A DNA stretch of 64,000 nt, from the NCBI RefSeq assembly GCF_003729955.1, contig NZ_RJTX01000001.1, positions 1,488,001 to 1,552,000 on the forward strand, given 5' to 3'. The stretch comes from Chryseobacterium daecheongense (GTDB taxonomy: Bacteria > Bacteroidota > Bacteroidia > Flavobacteriales > Weeksellaceae). Every line of letters begins with the position of its first letter. Position 1 is the first letter of the stretch. Of this stretch, positions 1-8,358 are shown in pieces. The notes under the pieces were generated by a model that saw nothing but the letters and a program-made list of their open reading frames with translations, made no database searches and had not been told where the DNA came from. The position numbers were made by a program, and so were the translations under genes.

Positions 1-725
1 CCACAGTGTCCAAGATCAGAATATAGTGCTTCAGCTCCTGTTGTACAAAGAAAAACAGCGCCAAGAATAATAATGGCACTTGGTGAGTTCACTATAAGCT
101 TATAGGCATAATAGGGATTGAATGATCTTAAAATTTCAAGATTTTCGCTCAAGTGAGAAATTCCCAATCCTCCTAAAACCAAGAACCAGATCACCATAAC
201 CGGGCCAAAGAATTTACCTATAAAGCTGGTTCCAAACTGCTGTACTACAAATATGACAATGAGAATTCCAATTGTAATGGGTACAACGGGTGTATGAGGA
301 TTGTATATTTCAAGACCTTCAATAGCAGACATTACTGTAAGTGAAGGAGTAATAACTCCATCTGCTACCAAAGCTGCTGCTCCCACAATAGCGATTAGGT
401 ACAGCCATCTTTTTTTGAGGTTTTTAACCAATGAAAAAAGTGCCAGAATACCTCCCTCTCCTTTGTTATCTGCCCTTAAAGCAATAACTACATATTTCAA
501 AGTGGTCTGAAGCGTCAATGTCCAAATAATACAGGAAAGTGCTCCTTCTATATATTCATTGAAAGGCATATTGCTCCCTCCGTCTCTTGCATTCACAATC
601 GCTTTCATTACGTAAAGCGGTGAAGTACCTATATCTCCGAAAACAATACCCAGAGAAACCAGAACCCCAATAAAAGAAAGCTTCTTGATGTCAAAGTGGT
701 GACCACCTTCTGTAACTTCTGCCAT
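1..725 (-). CDS. kup: Kup-family potassium uptake permease (3' end missing)
   Basis: Inner-membrane K+ uptake protein of the Kup/HAK/KT family. Translating from the ATG at 725 gives an N-terminus with the family hallmark VFGDIGTSPLY at residues 28-38, then ADNKGEGGILAL and repeated hydrophobic helices, ending at the window edge in GAEALYSDLGHCG. Only 241 codons are inside the window; the family is usually 600-700 residues, so more than half, including the cytoplasmic tail, lies outside. A TAnnTTTG promoter element sits 26 nt upstream of the ATG. The pdhB terminator separates it from the gene upstream. The family call rests on recognised motifs and is firm; the length of the missing part is inference. 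Confidence 0.93.
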   Translation of the reverse strand, partial: MAEVTEGGHHFDIKKLSFIGVLVSLGIVFGDIGTSPLYVMKAIVNARDGGSNMPFNEYIEGALSCIIWTLTLQTTLKYVVIALRADNKGEGGILALFSLVKNLKKRWLYLIAIVGAAALVADGVITPSLTVMSAIEGLEIYNPHTPVVPITIGILIVIFVVQQFGTSFIGKFFGPVMVIWFLVLGGLGISHLSENLEILRSFNPYYAYKLIVNSPSAIIILGAVFLCTTGAEALYSDLGHC

Positions 726-751
726 ATCAGCAATTTTAAATTTTAAAAGCG

Positions 752-759
752 CAAATTTA
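752..759 (-). promoter_or_regulatory. TAnnTTTG -7 element for kup
   Basis: TAAATTTG on the minus strand, 26 nt before the kup ATG. It matches the Bacteroidota -7 consensus. Confidence 0.55.
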
Positions 760-807
760 AATTAAATTTATATCCCACAGCATTTTTCTTCATGAATATA
801 ATAAATG

Positions 808-833
808 AAAAAACTTCCTTTCGGAAGTTTTTC
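808..833 (-). terminator. Rho-independent terminator after pdhB
   Basis: Inverted repeat AAAAACTTCC / GGAAGTTTTT around a 4-nt loop, followed on the minus strand by a T run. It lies just past the pdhB stop and before kup. Confidence 0.8.
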
Positions 834-847
834 TCTATAATCTATAA

Positions 848-1828
848 TTATTTAACGTACATTGCTTTTTTGATTTCTTCTTTAACTTTTTCAAGTTTAG
901 GGAACCATTCTGCGAATAAAGCTGCGGAGTATGGTGCAGGTGCATCAGGAGTAGTAATTCTCTTGATAGGAGCATCCAAATAATCGAATGCTTTTTGCTG
1001 TACCATGTATGTGATTTCAGAAGAGATGGAAGCAAATGGCCAAGCTTCTTCCAAAATTACCAGTCTATTTGTTTTCTTAACAGAAGCTAAGATAGTATCA
1101 AAATCCAACGGACGAACGGTTCTTAAATCGATTACCTCCACTGAAATTCCTTCTTTAGCCAAATCTTCAGCAGCCTGAATAGCCAATTTCATGATTTTCC
1201 CAAAAGAAACCAACGTTACATCTTTTCCTTCTTTCTTGATATCTGCCTTTCCTAATGGTAGGTAGTATTCTTCTTCAGGGATTTCCATTTTGTCTCCATA
1301 CATCTGCTCAGATTCCATGAAGATTACCGGATCGTTATCCTGAATAGCAGTTTTTAATAATCCTTTAGCATCGTAAGGGTTGGAAGGAACCACTACTTTA
1401 AGTCCCGGACAGTTTGCATACCAGCTTTCAAAAGCCTGAGAGTGGGTAGCCCCCAATTGTCCCGCAGAAGCGGTAGGACCACGGAATACAATCGGGCAGT
1501 TCCATTGTCCGCCACTCATCTGACGGATTTTCGCTGCGTTATTAATAATCTGATCGATTCCTACTAAAGAGAAATTGAACGTCATAAATTCAACAATTGG
1601 CCTATTCCCATTCATTGCAGCTCCAACGGAAATTCCCGCGAAACCAAGTTCAGCAATTGGGGTATCGATTACTCTTTTAGGACCAAATTCATCCAGCATT
1701 CCTTTTGAAGCTTTGTATGCACCATTGTATTCTGCAACTTCTTCCCCCATCAGATAGATGGATTCGTCTTTACGCATTTCCTCGCTCATTGCCTGTGCAA
1801 TTACTTCACGAAAAGTATATTCTGCCAT
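848..1828 (-). CDS. pdhB: Pyruvate dehydrogenase E1 component, beta subunit
   Basis: Beta subunit of the thiamine-diphosphate E1 of the pyruvate dehydrogenase complex, which decarboxylates pyruvate and acetylates the E2 lipoyl domain. The 326-residue length is normal for stand-alone E1-beta. Visible family motifs are MGEEVAEYNGAYKASKG near residue 27, DTPIAELGFAGISVGAA near 55 (with the conserved Glu that activates thiamine diphosphate), FRGPTASAGQLGATHSQ and the C-terminal transketolase domain with VIDLRTVRPLD. The E1-alpha, E2 and E3 genes are not adjacent here, so the subunit genes appear split. A TAnnTTTG promoter lies 22 nt upstream and a hairpin terminator follows. It could in principle serve a branched-chain complex, but the sequence reads as pyruvate type. 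Confidence 0.93.
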   Translation of the reverse strand: MAEYTFREVIAQAMSEEMRKDESIYLMGEEVAEYNGAYKASKGMLDEFGPKRVIDTPIAELGFAGISVGAAMNGNRPIVEFMTFNFSLVGIDQIINNAAKIRQMSGGQWNCPIVFRGPTASAGQLGATHSQAFESWYANCPGLKVVVPSNPYDAKGLLKTAIQDNDPVIFMESEQMYGDKMEIPEEEYYLPLGKADIKKEGKDVTLVSFGKIMKLAIQAAEDLAKEGISVEVIDLRTVRPLDFDTILASVKKTNRLVILEEAWPFASISSEITYMVQQKAFDYLDAPIKRITTPDAPAPYSAALFAEWFPKLEKVKEEIKKAMYVK

Positions 1829-1850
1829 ATTTTTTTGAAAAATTAGAGTA

Positions 1851-1858
1851 CAAAAATA
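1851..1858 (-). promoter_or_regulatory. TAnnTTTG -7 element for pdhB
   Basis: TATTTTTG on the minus strand, 22 nt before the pdhB ATG. Confidence 0.6.
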
Positions 1859-1883
1859 GTTATTTTTTTATTATTCACATAGC

Positions 1884-1917
1884 AAAAACGACATCTCATT
1901 TGAATGAAATGCCGTTT
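1884..1917 (-). terminator. Terminator after the DUF2147 gene
   Basis: Imperfect inverted repeat (AAACGGCAT ... ATGTCGTTT with G:U pairs), followed on the minus strand by TTTTT. It is placed 23 nt past the DUF2147 stop. Confidence 0.65.
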
Positions 1918-1939
1918 ATTAATTTTATTTAAACTGTAA

Positions 1940-2359
1940 TTAATTTACTTTAGACCAGGTTTGTGTTCTTCCGATCAGGGATAATCCAATGTAACCTCTT
2001 ACGTTTAACTGATCTCCGCTTCTTTTGATGGTACATTTATATGTTTTACCAGTTTTGGGATCTGTAATAGTTCCTCCTGTAAACTCATCCCCATCTTTTT
2101 TTAATCCTCTGATGATTTCCATCCCGAGAATTGGTTTGTTTTTTCTGTCATCTTTACAATCCACACAATTAGGATTCGCAGGCTTTATCAAAAGTTGGGT
2201 AACTTTTCCATAGTATTTCCCATCAGACTTTTTATAGATCTCTACAATAGATTTTGCCTGTTTTGTTTCATCATCTACTGTTTTCCATTTGCCTTCGATC
2301 TGAGCAAAAGACATTACTCCAAATAATGAAAGCACGAATGTTAATAATAATTTTTTCAT
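1940..2359 (-). CDS. Secreted DUF2147 family protein
   Basis: 139-residue exported protein. A Sec signal peptide (KKLLLTFVLSLFGVMSFAQ) is followed by the small beta-sheet DUF2147 domain, with motifs IEGKWKTVDDETKQAKS, YYGKVTQLL, a CVDC pair near residue 75, and GGTITDPKTGKTYKC. Members are common in Bacteroidota and Proteobacteria as periplasmic proteins of unknown function; a ligand-binding barrel is likely but unproven. It is monocistronic, with its own terminator. The two cysteines of CVDC could form a disulfide or bind metal. No clear TAnnTTTG promoter is seen upstream. Confidence 0.85.
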   Translation of the reverse strand: MKKLLLTFVLSLFGVMSFAQIEGKWKTVDDETKQAKSIVEIYKKSDGKYYGKVTQLLIKPANPNCVDCKDDRKNKPILGMEIIRGLKKDGDEFTGGTITDPKTGKTYKCTIKRSGDQLNVRGYIGLSLIGRTQTWSKVN

Positions 2360-2517
2360 ATTTCTTATCTATTTAATTCTAATAAAATATTTTTGTTGTC
2401 TATCTATTGCTAAAAATATAAATTAATTTCAAACAAACAAAAACTTTTATTATCCTAGGCATATATAACAATACATATACCAAATTTTATAATTAAACAG
2501 ATATTAAACGAGGAATA

Positions 2518-3369
2518 TTATTGAAGACGGACCGTAAATTTTTTCAGTTGAAAACAAATCCCGACTAATGCTACCATTGCCGTAATGAAAGAAAACAGCA
2601 TTGCCGTAGAAACAGAGATATCTGCATTGAAGGTAAAATATTGAGCAGCCTTCATGAACAGCCATTCTCTAACCCCGATTCCTGAAAAGGAAATCACACT
2701 TAAAACTGCACTGATCAGGAACACAATAAAGTAAATCCAAAGGTCTTCCACCTGTGTAAATGATTGGAGAATGAAATAAATAGATAGCAACTGACACACC
2801 TGTACACCTAAAGAATACAATAAGGTTTTATAAAATATTCTTTTAAATTCAGGGAAAAACCTCATAAAAAACAATCTTGCCACAGCTATCGTTACCACTA
2901 CTGCAGGAATAATCAAAAGTTTATAATATCCCGAAAGCAATGGAAGTGCAAGGATTTCTATCAATACAATAATTGCAAGTAATCCTGAAAGCCTGTCACA
3001 AAAAACGGATTTCGTCAATTTCCTGGCACTCCACCCAAATTGTTTGTTCAAAACATATACTTTGTAAGCATCTCCTCCTATTCCGCCGGGAATAAAGAAG
3101 TTGTAAAACATGCCAATCAGGTAAAGCTTCAGATTATCCATTTTATGGATCAAAAACTTATTCGAATGAAAGTACAACAACAATCTTTCTGAAGAAATAA
3201 TCTGAGATGCAATAAACGTGATTAAAGCAATGATTAAAAAATAGTATTTGCTCGTCTTAATAAGTTCCCAAACATCTGAAAAAGGCACTTTCCTGAAAAC
3301 AAAATACAGCAAAAGCAAGCTAATGCCAATTTTCAGGGACGTAACTGCTATTTTTTTGAATTTTTTCAA
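2518..3369 (-). CDS. LPG-synthase-TM (YbhN/UPF0104) family membrane protein
   Basis: 283-residue polytopic inner-membrane protein with about seven or eight hydrophobic segments, matching the lysylphosphatidylglycerol synthase transmembrane family (UPF0104). Typical features are NLKLYLIGMFYNFFIPGGIGGDAYKV around residues 83-108 and SGIGVREWLFM near 230. There is no soluble catalytic domain, so lysyl transfer is not implied; stand-alone members are suspected to move or modify lipid-linked substrates. Its start overlaps the stop of the upstream glycosyltransferase by 4 bp (ATGA type), so the two are translationally coupled and probably act on the same lipid-linked sugar. Confidence 0.85.
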   Translation of the reverse strand: MKKFKKIAVTSLKIGISLLLLYFVFRKVPFSDVWELIKTSKYYFLIIALITFIASQIISSERLLLYFHSNKFLIHKMDNLKLYLIGMFYNFFIPGGIGGDAYKVYVLNKQFGWSARKLTKSVFCDRLSGLLAIIVLIEILALPLLSGYYKLLIIPAVVVTIAVARLFFMRFFPEFKRIFYKTLLYSLGVQVCQLLSIYFILQSFTQVEDLWIYFIVFLISAVLSVISFSGIGVREWLFMKAAQYFTFNADISVSTAMLFSFITAMVALVGICFQLKKFTVRLQ

Positions 3370-4304
3370 AAAGTAGAAATTTTTCTGATATTGAACGGAC
3401 GTTTTTTCTGGGATTCATAATAGGTCTTCATCAAAAGATCTATGATAATCCCTGTTGTGAAGAGCTGAATTCCAACAAAAACCAACAGAATACCCAAAAT
3501 AAGCAAAGGTCTACCCCCAATAGAGTGTCCCAATATTTTAACAATAAGAAGGTAGGCATTGATCAACATTCCTAATGCAAATGCTACAATTCCGATATTT
3601 CCGAACAGATAGATCGGCTTTTGAAGATATTTCTGATTAAAAAGCAAGAGAATAAGGTCATTGATCACTTTGGTAGTTCTTCCAATCCCATATTTGGATA
3701 CTCCGAACTGTCTTGCATGGTGCTTTACCGGAACTTCCGAGATTCTGGCTCCGCTAATATGAGCATGAAGGGTGATAAATCTATGGGATTCACCATATAA
3801 ATCAAGATTTTTGGCCGTTTCATTGGTGAAAACCTTCAAGGCGCATCCATGGTCTTTTACATTCAGTTTAGTAGTCCTTCTGATAATGAAATTAGCTACT
3901 TTGGAAGGAAAAGTCCTTAAAAGATTGTCCTGGCGTTTCTGGCGCTTTCCAATCACAAGATCAGCTCCATCTTCATCCAGCTTATTCACCATCATCGGAA
4001 TATCGGTAGGATCGTTCTGCATATCTCCATCCATGGTAATGATGTAATCTCCTGTTGCATAATCAATTCCGGCCATTAATGCAGAGCTTTGTCCGTAGTT
4101 TTTCTTCAATTCTATCAAGACCACATTCGGTGCGGCGATATCTTTGATGACTTTTACTGTTTTATCCGTTGAAAAATCATCAACCAAGATAAGTTCATAA
4201 CGATAGTTTTTCAGCACGCTTTCAATAGCGGAAATAAGCAACGGGGCATTTTCTTCCTCATTGTAAAGCGGTACTACAACCGAATAAAACTTGTCTGCAT
4301 TCAT
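3366..4304 (-). CDS. GT2 polyprenyl-phosphate glycosyltransferase (GtrB/ArnC/DPMS-like)
   Basis: 312 residues. The N-terminal GT-A domain opens with VVVPLYNEEENAP, carries the donor motif ILVDDFSTDKTV and the metal motif MDGDMQNDP, then GCALKVF. Two C-terminal transmembrane helices follow (about 225-250 and 260-285). This architecture transfers a sugar from a nucleotide donor to undecaprenyl phosphate at the cytoplasmic face. It is coupled to the downstream UPF0104 gene by a 4-bp overlap. It stands back to back with the ArnT-like gene, which would use such a lipid-linked sugar. The sugar cannot be told from sequence. Confidence 0.9.
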   Translation of the reverse strand: MNADKFYSVVVPLYNEEENAPLLISAIESVLKNYRYELILVDDFSTDKTVKVIKDIAAPNVVLIELKKNYGQSSALMAGIDYATGDYIITMDGDMQNDPTDIPMMVNKLDEDGADLVIGKRQKRQDNLLRTFPSKVANFIIRRTTKLNVKDHGCALKVFTNETAKNLDLYGESHRFITLHAHISGARISEVPVKHHARQFGVSKYGIGRTTKVINDLILLLFNQKYLQKPIYLFGNIGIVAFALGMLINAYLLIVKILGHSIGGRPLLILGILLVFVGIQLFTTGIIIDLLMKTYYESQKKRPFNIRKISTF

Positions 4305-4320
4305 AGATGTAAAATATTTG

Positions 4321-4328
4321 CAAAGATA
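4321..4328 (-). promoter_or_regulatory. TAnnTTTG -7 element for the GT2 operon
   Basis: TATCTTTG on the minus strand, 16 nt before the GT2 ATG. It is the left half of a divergent promoter pair. Confidence 0.65.
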
Positions 4329-4369
4329 ATCGAAATTTCAGATTACATAAAGATATTGAAGCTTTTAAA

Positions 4370-4377
4370 TATCTTTG
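4370..4377 (+). promoter_or_regulatory. TAnnTTTG -7 element for the ArnT-like gene
   Basis: TATCTTTG 17 nt before the ATG at 4395. A possible TTG start at 4356 would put this element inside the gene, so ATG 4395 is preferred. Confidence 0.65.
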
Positions 4378-4394
4378 CAGAAATTATTCTAGTT

Positions 4395-6005
4395 ATGAAA
4401 ATCCAGCAACGGTCTTTGTTCTATTTGCTCCTGGCTGTAAGCGCAATCTTACTTTTTGCCCATTTAGGAAAATTATATGTGGATATTATGGAAGCCAGGA
4501 ACTTTGTATCTGCACGGGAAATGGCAGATGACGGCCATTGGATCTTCACAACAATGAATCAACTTCCCCGGTATGAAAAACCGCCTTTACCTACATGGCT
4601 GAGTGCCTGGATGGGAGAAATTTTCAGCTTCCAGAATATAGCTGCATTGAGATTTCCTGCTGCTTTATCCTGCTTTTTGCTGGTGGTTTATTTCTATAAG
4701 ATCGTTCATTTTCTAAGTAATAATTCACGTTTAGCTTTTATTTCTTCCTTGGTTTTAATTACGAATTTTCTTGTAGTCTATGTGGGAAGAAGGGCCAACT
4801 GGGATATTTACAGCTATAGTTTTATGGTGATCGGAATGTATTACTTCATTCTGGCATTAAAGGATATCAAAACGGTTCCCAATTACCTCGTTGCAGGGAT
4901 TCTTTTCGGATTTTCCGTGTTAAGTAAAGGACCTACCGGGCCTTATGTATTGCTTATTCCTTTTTATCTGGGGTATCTTATTTTGTTCGGATGGCCGAAA
5001 TGGAAAGAAATCCGTGGAATCATCCTATGTGCAATTGTTACCGTACTTATTGGATTTTCCTGGTATATTTATATTTATCTTGCAGACTCCGAAACATTCC
5101 TGGCTATTATGGAAAAAGAAGCAACAGCAAGAGGAAACAGGGATGTGAAACCTTTTACAAGATATTTAAGTTTTCCGGTACAGACCGGAGTATGGATTCT
5201 ATACAGTGTGATCGGGCTTATTTTCCCTATGATCAAAAAGAGAACGGAACAGCCGAAAATCTATATGCTTTTCTTTTACTGGACCTTATTCTCATTGATC
5301 TTCCTCTCTTTGATCCCGTCTAAAAAAGAGCGTTACCTATTTCCGATGATGGTTCCTTTAGCCGCAACCACCGGTTATTATTTATATTATCTGTTTCAGA
5401 ATTTCAATTTGAAAAAATGGGAACTTACTCTTAATAAAACGATATTCACGATTCTTGCAGTGGTTTCACTGGCAATTGCTGTAGGAATATATTTCTTACC
5501 GTTGAACATAAGTGCTTACACTGTTTTATTTTCTATTTGTGCACTTATCGCTGCTATTGGATTATTTTATTTTATTTATAAACAGACTCATTTTGAAAAG
5601 GCATTTTATATGGTGGTTTTCTTAATGGTAAGTACCGGGATATTTGGAATTCCTGTTTTAGATACTATGCTTAACAGCAATAAGAGTTTTAAAAGTCTTG
5701 CTACAATGAGAACCCAGGTTCAGAAAGAAAATACCCGAATGTATAGCTATGCGGAATATTCTCCGGAAGTGTGGTTCAGTTATCAGGAAGCCATTCCTGA
5801 GATCAAATTTGAAGATCCCAAAACCTTCCCTAAAGAAAAGGTATTTTATGTGGCTATGAACTCCAACAGCAGTGAGTTTGTAAAAAGCCTGGAAACTTTA
5901 GGAAAAGTAACGTATGTAGGAACTTTTGATGACAATGAAGAAGGTTCTCACTCTAAAAACTATTCGGAGAGAAAAATCCATTATGTTTATAAAATTGAAA
6001 AATAA
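4395..6005 (+). CDS. ArnT-like GT83 glycosyltransferase (PMT superfamily)
   Basis: 536-residue polytopic membrane enzyme of the ArnT/PMT-like family, which moves a sugar from a polyprenyl-phosphate carrier to a periplasmic acceptor such as lipid A. The first periplasmic loop has the acidic motif EARNFVSAREMADDGHWI followed by RYEKPPLPTWL, the conserved arrangement in ArnT-like enzymes; about eleven hydrophobic helices follow. The sequence from about 430 onward is a soluble periplasmic domain. ATG 4395 is chosen because a -7 element lies at 4370-4377. Divergent from GT2/UPF0104, which likely make and handle its donor. Whether the acceptor is lipid A, a glycan or protein is not determined. Confidence 0.85.
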   Translation: MKIQQRSLFYLLLAVSAILLFAHLGKLYVDIMEARNFVSAREMADDGHWIFTTMNQLPRYEKPPLPTWLSAWMGEIFSFQNIAALRFPAALSCFLLVVYFYKIVHFLSNNSRLAFISSLVLITNFLVVYVGRRANWDIYSYSFMVIGMYYFILALKDIKTVPNYLVAGILFGFSVLSKGPTGPYVLLIPFYLGYLILFGWPKWKEIRGIILCAIVTVLIGFSWYIYIYLADSETFLAIMEKEATARGNRDVKPFTRYLSFPVQTGVWILYSVIGLIFPMIKKRTEQPKIYMLFFYWTLFSLIFLSLIPSKKERYLFPMMVPLAATTGYYLYYLFQNFNLKKWELTLNKTIFTILAVVSLAIAVGIYFLPLNISAYTVLFSICALIAAIGLFYFIYKQTHFEKAFYMVVFLMVSTGIFGIPVLDTMLNSNKSFKSLATMRTQVQKENTRMYSYAEYSPEVWFSYQEAIPEIKFEDPKTFPKEKVFYVAMNSNSSEFVKSLETLGKVTYVGTFDDNEEGSHSKNYSERKIHYVYKIEK

Positions 6006-6006
6006 T

Positions 6007-6037
6007 AAAAAAGCGCTGATTGAATCAGCGCTTTTTT
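6007..6037. terminator. Bidirectional terminator between convergent genes
   Basis: AAAAAAGCGCTGAT / ATCAGCGCTTTTTT with a 3-nt loop works in both directions. It supplies the stop region of the minus-strand neighbour: its stop codon at 6036-6038 overlaps the T run. Confidence 0.85.
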
Positions 6038-6716
6038 ATGATGGATTTTCTTTAGAAAAAATTTCTTTGATATTGAGAGGGTTATACACGATCAGGAACA
6101 TGATTAAAGCAAAAGCATATTCCCAGATTTCCCACTTCCTTGCATGATTGATCGGCACCAAAATTAAAATGGTAATAGCTACAAAAATATAAAGATGAAT
6201 AGGTCTTGCTACAGAAATACCAAATGTATCGATCAGCTTTTTCATTTTAGCTGATCTATTCCATAAGAGTGGTAATACCAAAAAATAAATTCCGAAGCAG
6301 ATAGACATCAGATTGGAAAAAATCAGCTTATTCAGTTTCACATCTCCTACCACCATATTATGAAGGTTGGTTTCCTGCTGCGCATTATTTTCTTTGAAAA
6401 ACTCAGAAGACTGTACATTGAATATTCTCTGTCCCCAGGAAATCTCTTCCCCGCCTCCGAAGAACATTCCCAACGCCATCAACAGTACCCCCACTTTCCA
6501 TAATGCTCCATAATATTTCTGATATTTAAAAAACTTGAAGAGTAAAGTAAAGCTCGTGAAAAACAAAAATATGGATGTCAGATTTTCATAAAAGCCGTCT
6601 TCTTCCACCAACCTGTCAAAAAACGAACTATCCGTAAAGAACACATAAATGGCATATATTACTGTTAATAATAGAATAACAGCAATTATTTTCTCTAATA
6701 CGCTTAAATTTTTCAT
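6036..6716 (-). CDS. Conserved membrane protein with GEEISWGQRI motif
   Basis: 226 residues with about six hydrophobic segments. I recognise no named family with certainty. The central part contains GGGEEISWGQRI and, some 20 residues later, QQETNLHNM, a pattern of clustered polar residues in a membrane protein that I believe recurs in bacterial proteins of unknown function. ATG 6716 is chosen because TATATTTG lies at 6721-6728, only 4 nt before it; an upstream-extended frame would start inside the divergent pssA gene. Convergent with the ArnT-like gene. The conserved Glu/Arg/His residues suggest catalysis or ion handling, but that is speculation. Confidence 0.75.
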   Translation of the reverse strand: MKNLSVLEKIIAVILLLTVIYAIYVFFTDSSFFDRLVEEDGFYENLTSIFLFFTSFTLLFKFFKYQKYYGALWKVGVLLMALGMFFGGGEEISWGQRIFNVQSSEFFKENNAQQETNLHNMVVGDVKLNKLIFSNLMSICFGIYFLVLPLLWNRSAKMKKLIDTFGISVARPIHLYIFVAITILILVPINHARKWEIWEYAFALIMFLIVYNPLNIKEIFSKENPS

Positions 6717-6720
6717 AAAT

Positions 6721-6728
6721 GCAAATAT
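6721..6728 (-). promoter_or_regulatory. TAnnTTTG -7 element, leaderless spacing
   Basis: TATATTTG on the minus strand, 4 nt before the ATG at 6716. The transcript would start at or next to the start codon. Confidence 0.6.
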
Positions 6729-6758
6729 AAGTAATCCTGAAATGTAAATTCTATTCTT

Positions 6759-6766
6759 TACTTTTG
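6759..6766 (+). promoter_or_regulatory. TAnnTTTG -7 element for pssA, leaderless spacing
   Basis: TACTTTTG, 5 nt before the pssA ATG. Confidence 0.6.
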
Positions 6767-6771
6767 TTGTC

Positions 6772-7470
6772 ATGAATTTCATTAAAAATAATCTTGCCAA
6801 TGCGCTTACACTGGGAAACTTGTTTTCCGGTTGTGTAGGGGCAGTTCATCTTGTTTTGGGTGATTATCAGACAACGGCAATTTGTATCATTCTCTCTTTA
6901 GTCCTGGATTTTTTTGACGGTTTTGTAGCAAGAGCATTGAAATCCAACTCTAATTTAGGAGTTCAGCTGGATTCTTTGGCAGATATGGTAAGTTTCGGAT
7001 TTGTTCCGGGATTGACTATGTTTGTAGCGCTGGCTCAAAATTCTAATATGGATTTTCCATGGTATTGTTATTTAGGCTTTTTAATTACTGTTTTTTCTTG
7101 TTTAAGGCTGGCTATTTTCAATCTGGATGAAGACCAGAAATATTATTTTAAAGGGCTGAACACACCTTCCAATACCGTATTGATCTTCGGATTGTATTAT
7201 GCTTTTAAAGAAAACCAAAGTTTTGGATTTTTATTTGATAATATTAATTTTTTACTGGGATTAACGGTGGTTTCCTCATGGCTTCTGATCAGTCCCATCA
7301 AAATGATCGCGATGAAATTCAAATCCATGAAACTTAAGGATAATTACCCTAAACTTGCTTTACTGATCGGTGCCATTATTATTTTACTGGTCTTTAAAAC
7401 AGTTGGAATTCCGCTGGTTATTATCTATTATATGATCGTTTCCTTATTATTTCAACAACAACTTAAATAA
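6772..7470 (+). CDS. pssA: CDP-diacylglycerol-serine O-phosphatidyltransferase
   Basis: 232-residue membrane enzyme of the CDP-alcohol phosphatidyltransferase family that makes phosphatidylserine, the precursor of phosphatidylethanolamine. The signature D-x2-DG-x2-AR-x8-G-x3-D-x3-D is complete: D46, D49, G50, A53, R54, G63, D67, D71. The N-terminus NLANALTLGNLFSGC is typical for PssA rather than PgsA. A -7 element lies 5 nt upstream of the ATG, so the message may be leaderless. Serine as the acceptor alcohol is inferred from similarity to bacterial type II PssA. Confidence 0.88.
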   Translation: MNFIKNNLANALTLGNLFSGCVGAVHLVLGDYQTTAICIILSLVLDFFDGFVARALKSNSNLGVQLDSLADMVSFGFVPGLTMFVALAQNSNMDFPWYCYLGFLITVFSCLRLAIFNLDEDQKYYFKGLNTPSNTVLIFGLYYAFKENQSFGFLFDNINFLLGLTVVSSWLLISPIKMIAMKFKSMKLKDNYPKLALLIGAIIILLVFKTVGIPLVIIYYMIVSLLFQQQLK

Positions 7471-7550
7471 GTGATGAGTTAAGAGTTATAAGTGATCTAT
7501 AAATAATCCGAAACTCTTCAAGTAACTCATAATTCATAAATTTACAACTA
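7471..7550. repeat. Degenerate TTATGAGTTA-type intergenic repeat
   Basis: This spacer holds short variants of one word in both orientations (GATGAGTTA, GAGTTATAAGTGA, AACTCATAATTCATAAATT). Similar text recurs at 32790-32825 and 41100-41150. Confidence 0.45.
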
Positions 7551-7555
7551 ACAAA

Positions 7556-8320
7556 ATGAATTTAAAACTCCATAAACCGCTGTGTATTTTTGATTTAGAA
7601 ACTACCGGGACCAATATCGGAAAAGACAGAATTGTTGAGATCTGTGTTTTAAAAGTCAATCCGGATGCTTCCCGTGAAAGCAAAACATGGCGAGTAAATC
7701 CCGAAATGCCTATTCCTTTGGAATCAAGCCATATCCACGGAATATATGATGAAGATGTGAAGGAGTCTCCCACCTTCAAAGAGATTGCACCCAAAATTAT
7801 GGAAATGATTTCCGGTACAGATCTGGGGGGCTTCAATTCCAATAGATTTGATGTTCCTCTTTTGGCAGAAGAACTCCTGAGGGCAGGAATTGACTTTGAT
7901 CTAAATAAATTCAAGCTGGTAGACGCACAGACTATTTTCCACAAAAAAGAGCCAAGAAATCTAAGCGCCGCTTACCAGTTCTACTGTGGAAAGACTCTTG
8001 AAAATGCACATTCAGCAGAAGCTGATGTAATGGCTACGTTTGAAGTTTTGGATGCCCAGATCGGCAGATACGATGACATTCCGAAGGATATTCCTTCACT
8101 AAGCGAGTTTACTACCCAGAATAAAAATGCCGATTTGGCAGGTTTTATAGGCTTTAATGAAAAAATGGAAGAAGTTTTCAATTTCGGTAAATATAAAGGG
8201 CAATGTGTGAAAGCTGTCTTTCAGAAAGATCTTGGATATTTCGGATGGCTTCAGAATGCTGAATTTCCGTTATATACTAAGAAAATATTTACCAAAATAC
8301 AGCTGTCAAGTAGGTTCTAA
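7556..8320 (+). CDS. DEDDh 3'-5' exonuclease (DnaQ/epsilon-like) with C-terminal extension
   Basis: 254 residues. The N-terminal RNase-H-like exonuclease domain shows Exo I FDLETTGTN (D13, E15), Exo II GGFNSNRFDVPLL and Exo III NAHSAEADVMAT with the DEDDh histidine. From about residue 190 a short extra domain (FNFGKYKGQCVKAVFQKDLGYFGWL) follows, resembling the DUF3820-like module often found after flavobacterial exonucleases. It probably trims DNA 3' ends; it is not the main proofreading subunit on this evidence alone. Gene order gives no operon partner. Confidence 0.88.
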   Translation: MNLKLHKPLCIFDLETTGTNIGKDRIVEICVLKVNPDASRESKTWRVNPEMPIPLESSHIHGIYDEDVKESPTFKEIAPKIMEMISGTDLGGFNSNRFDVPLLAEELLRAGIDFDLNKFKLVDAQTIFHKKEPRNLSAAYQFYCGKTLENAHSAEADVMATFEVLDAQIGRYDDIPKDIPSLSEFTTQNKNADLAGFIGFNEKMEEVFNFGKYKGQCVKAVFQKDLGYFGWLQNAEFPLYTKKIFTKIQLSSRF

Positions 8321-8358
8321 TACAAAAAATCCTTTTTATCATATAAAGAAATATAGCT

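Noticed and set aside
301..510. Open frame opposite kup
   Set aside because: A shadow frame of the kup coding strand with no independent support.
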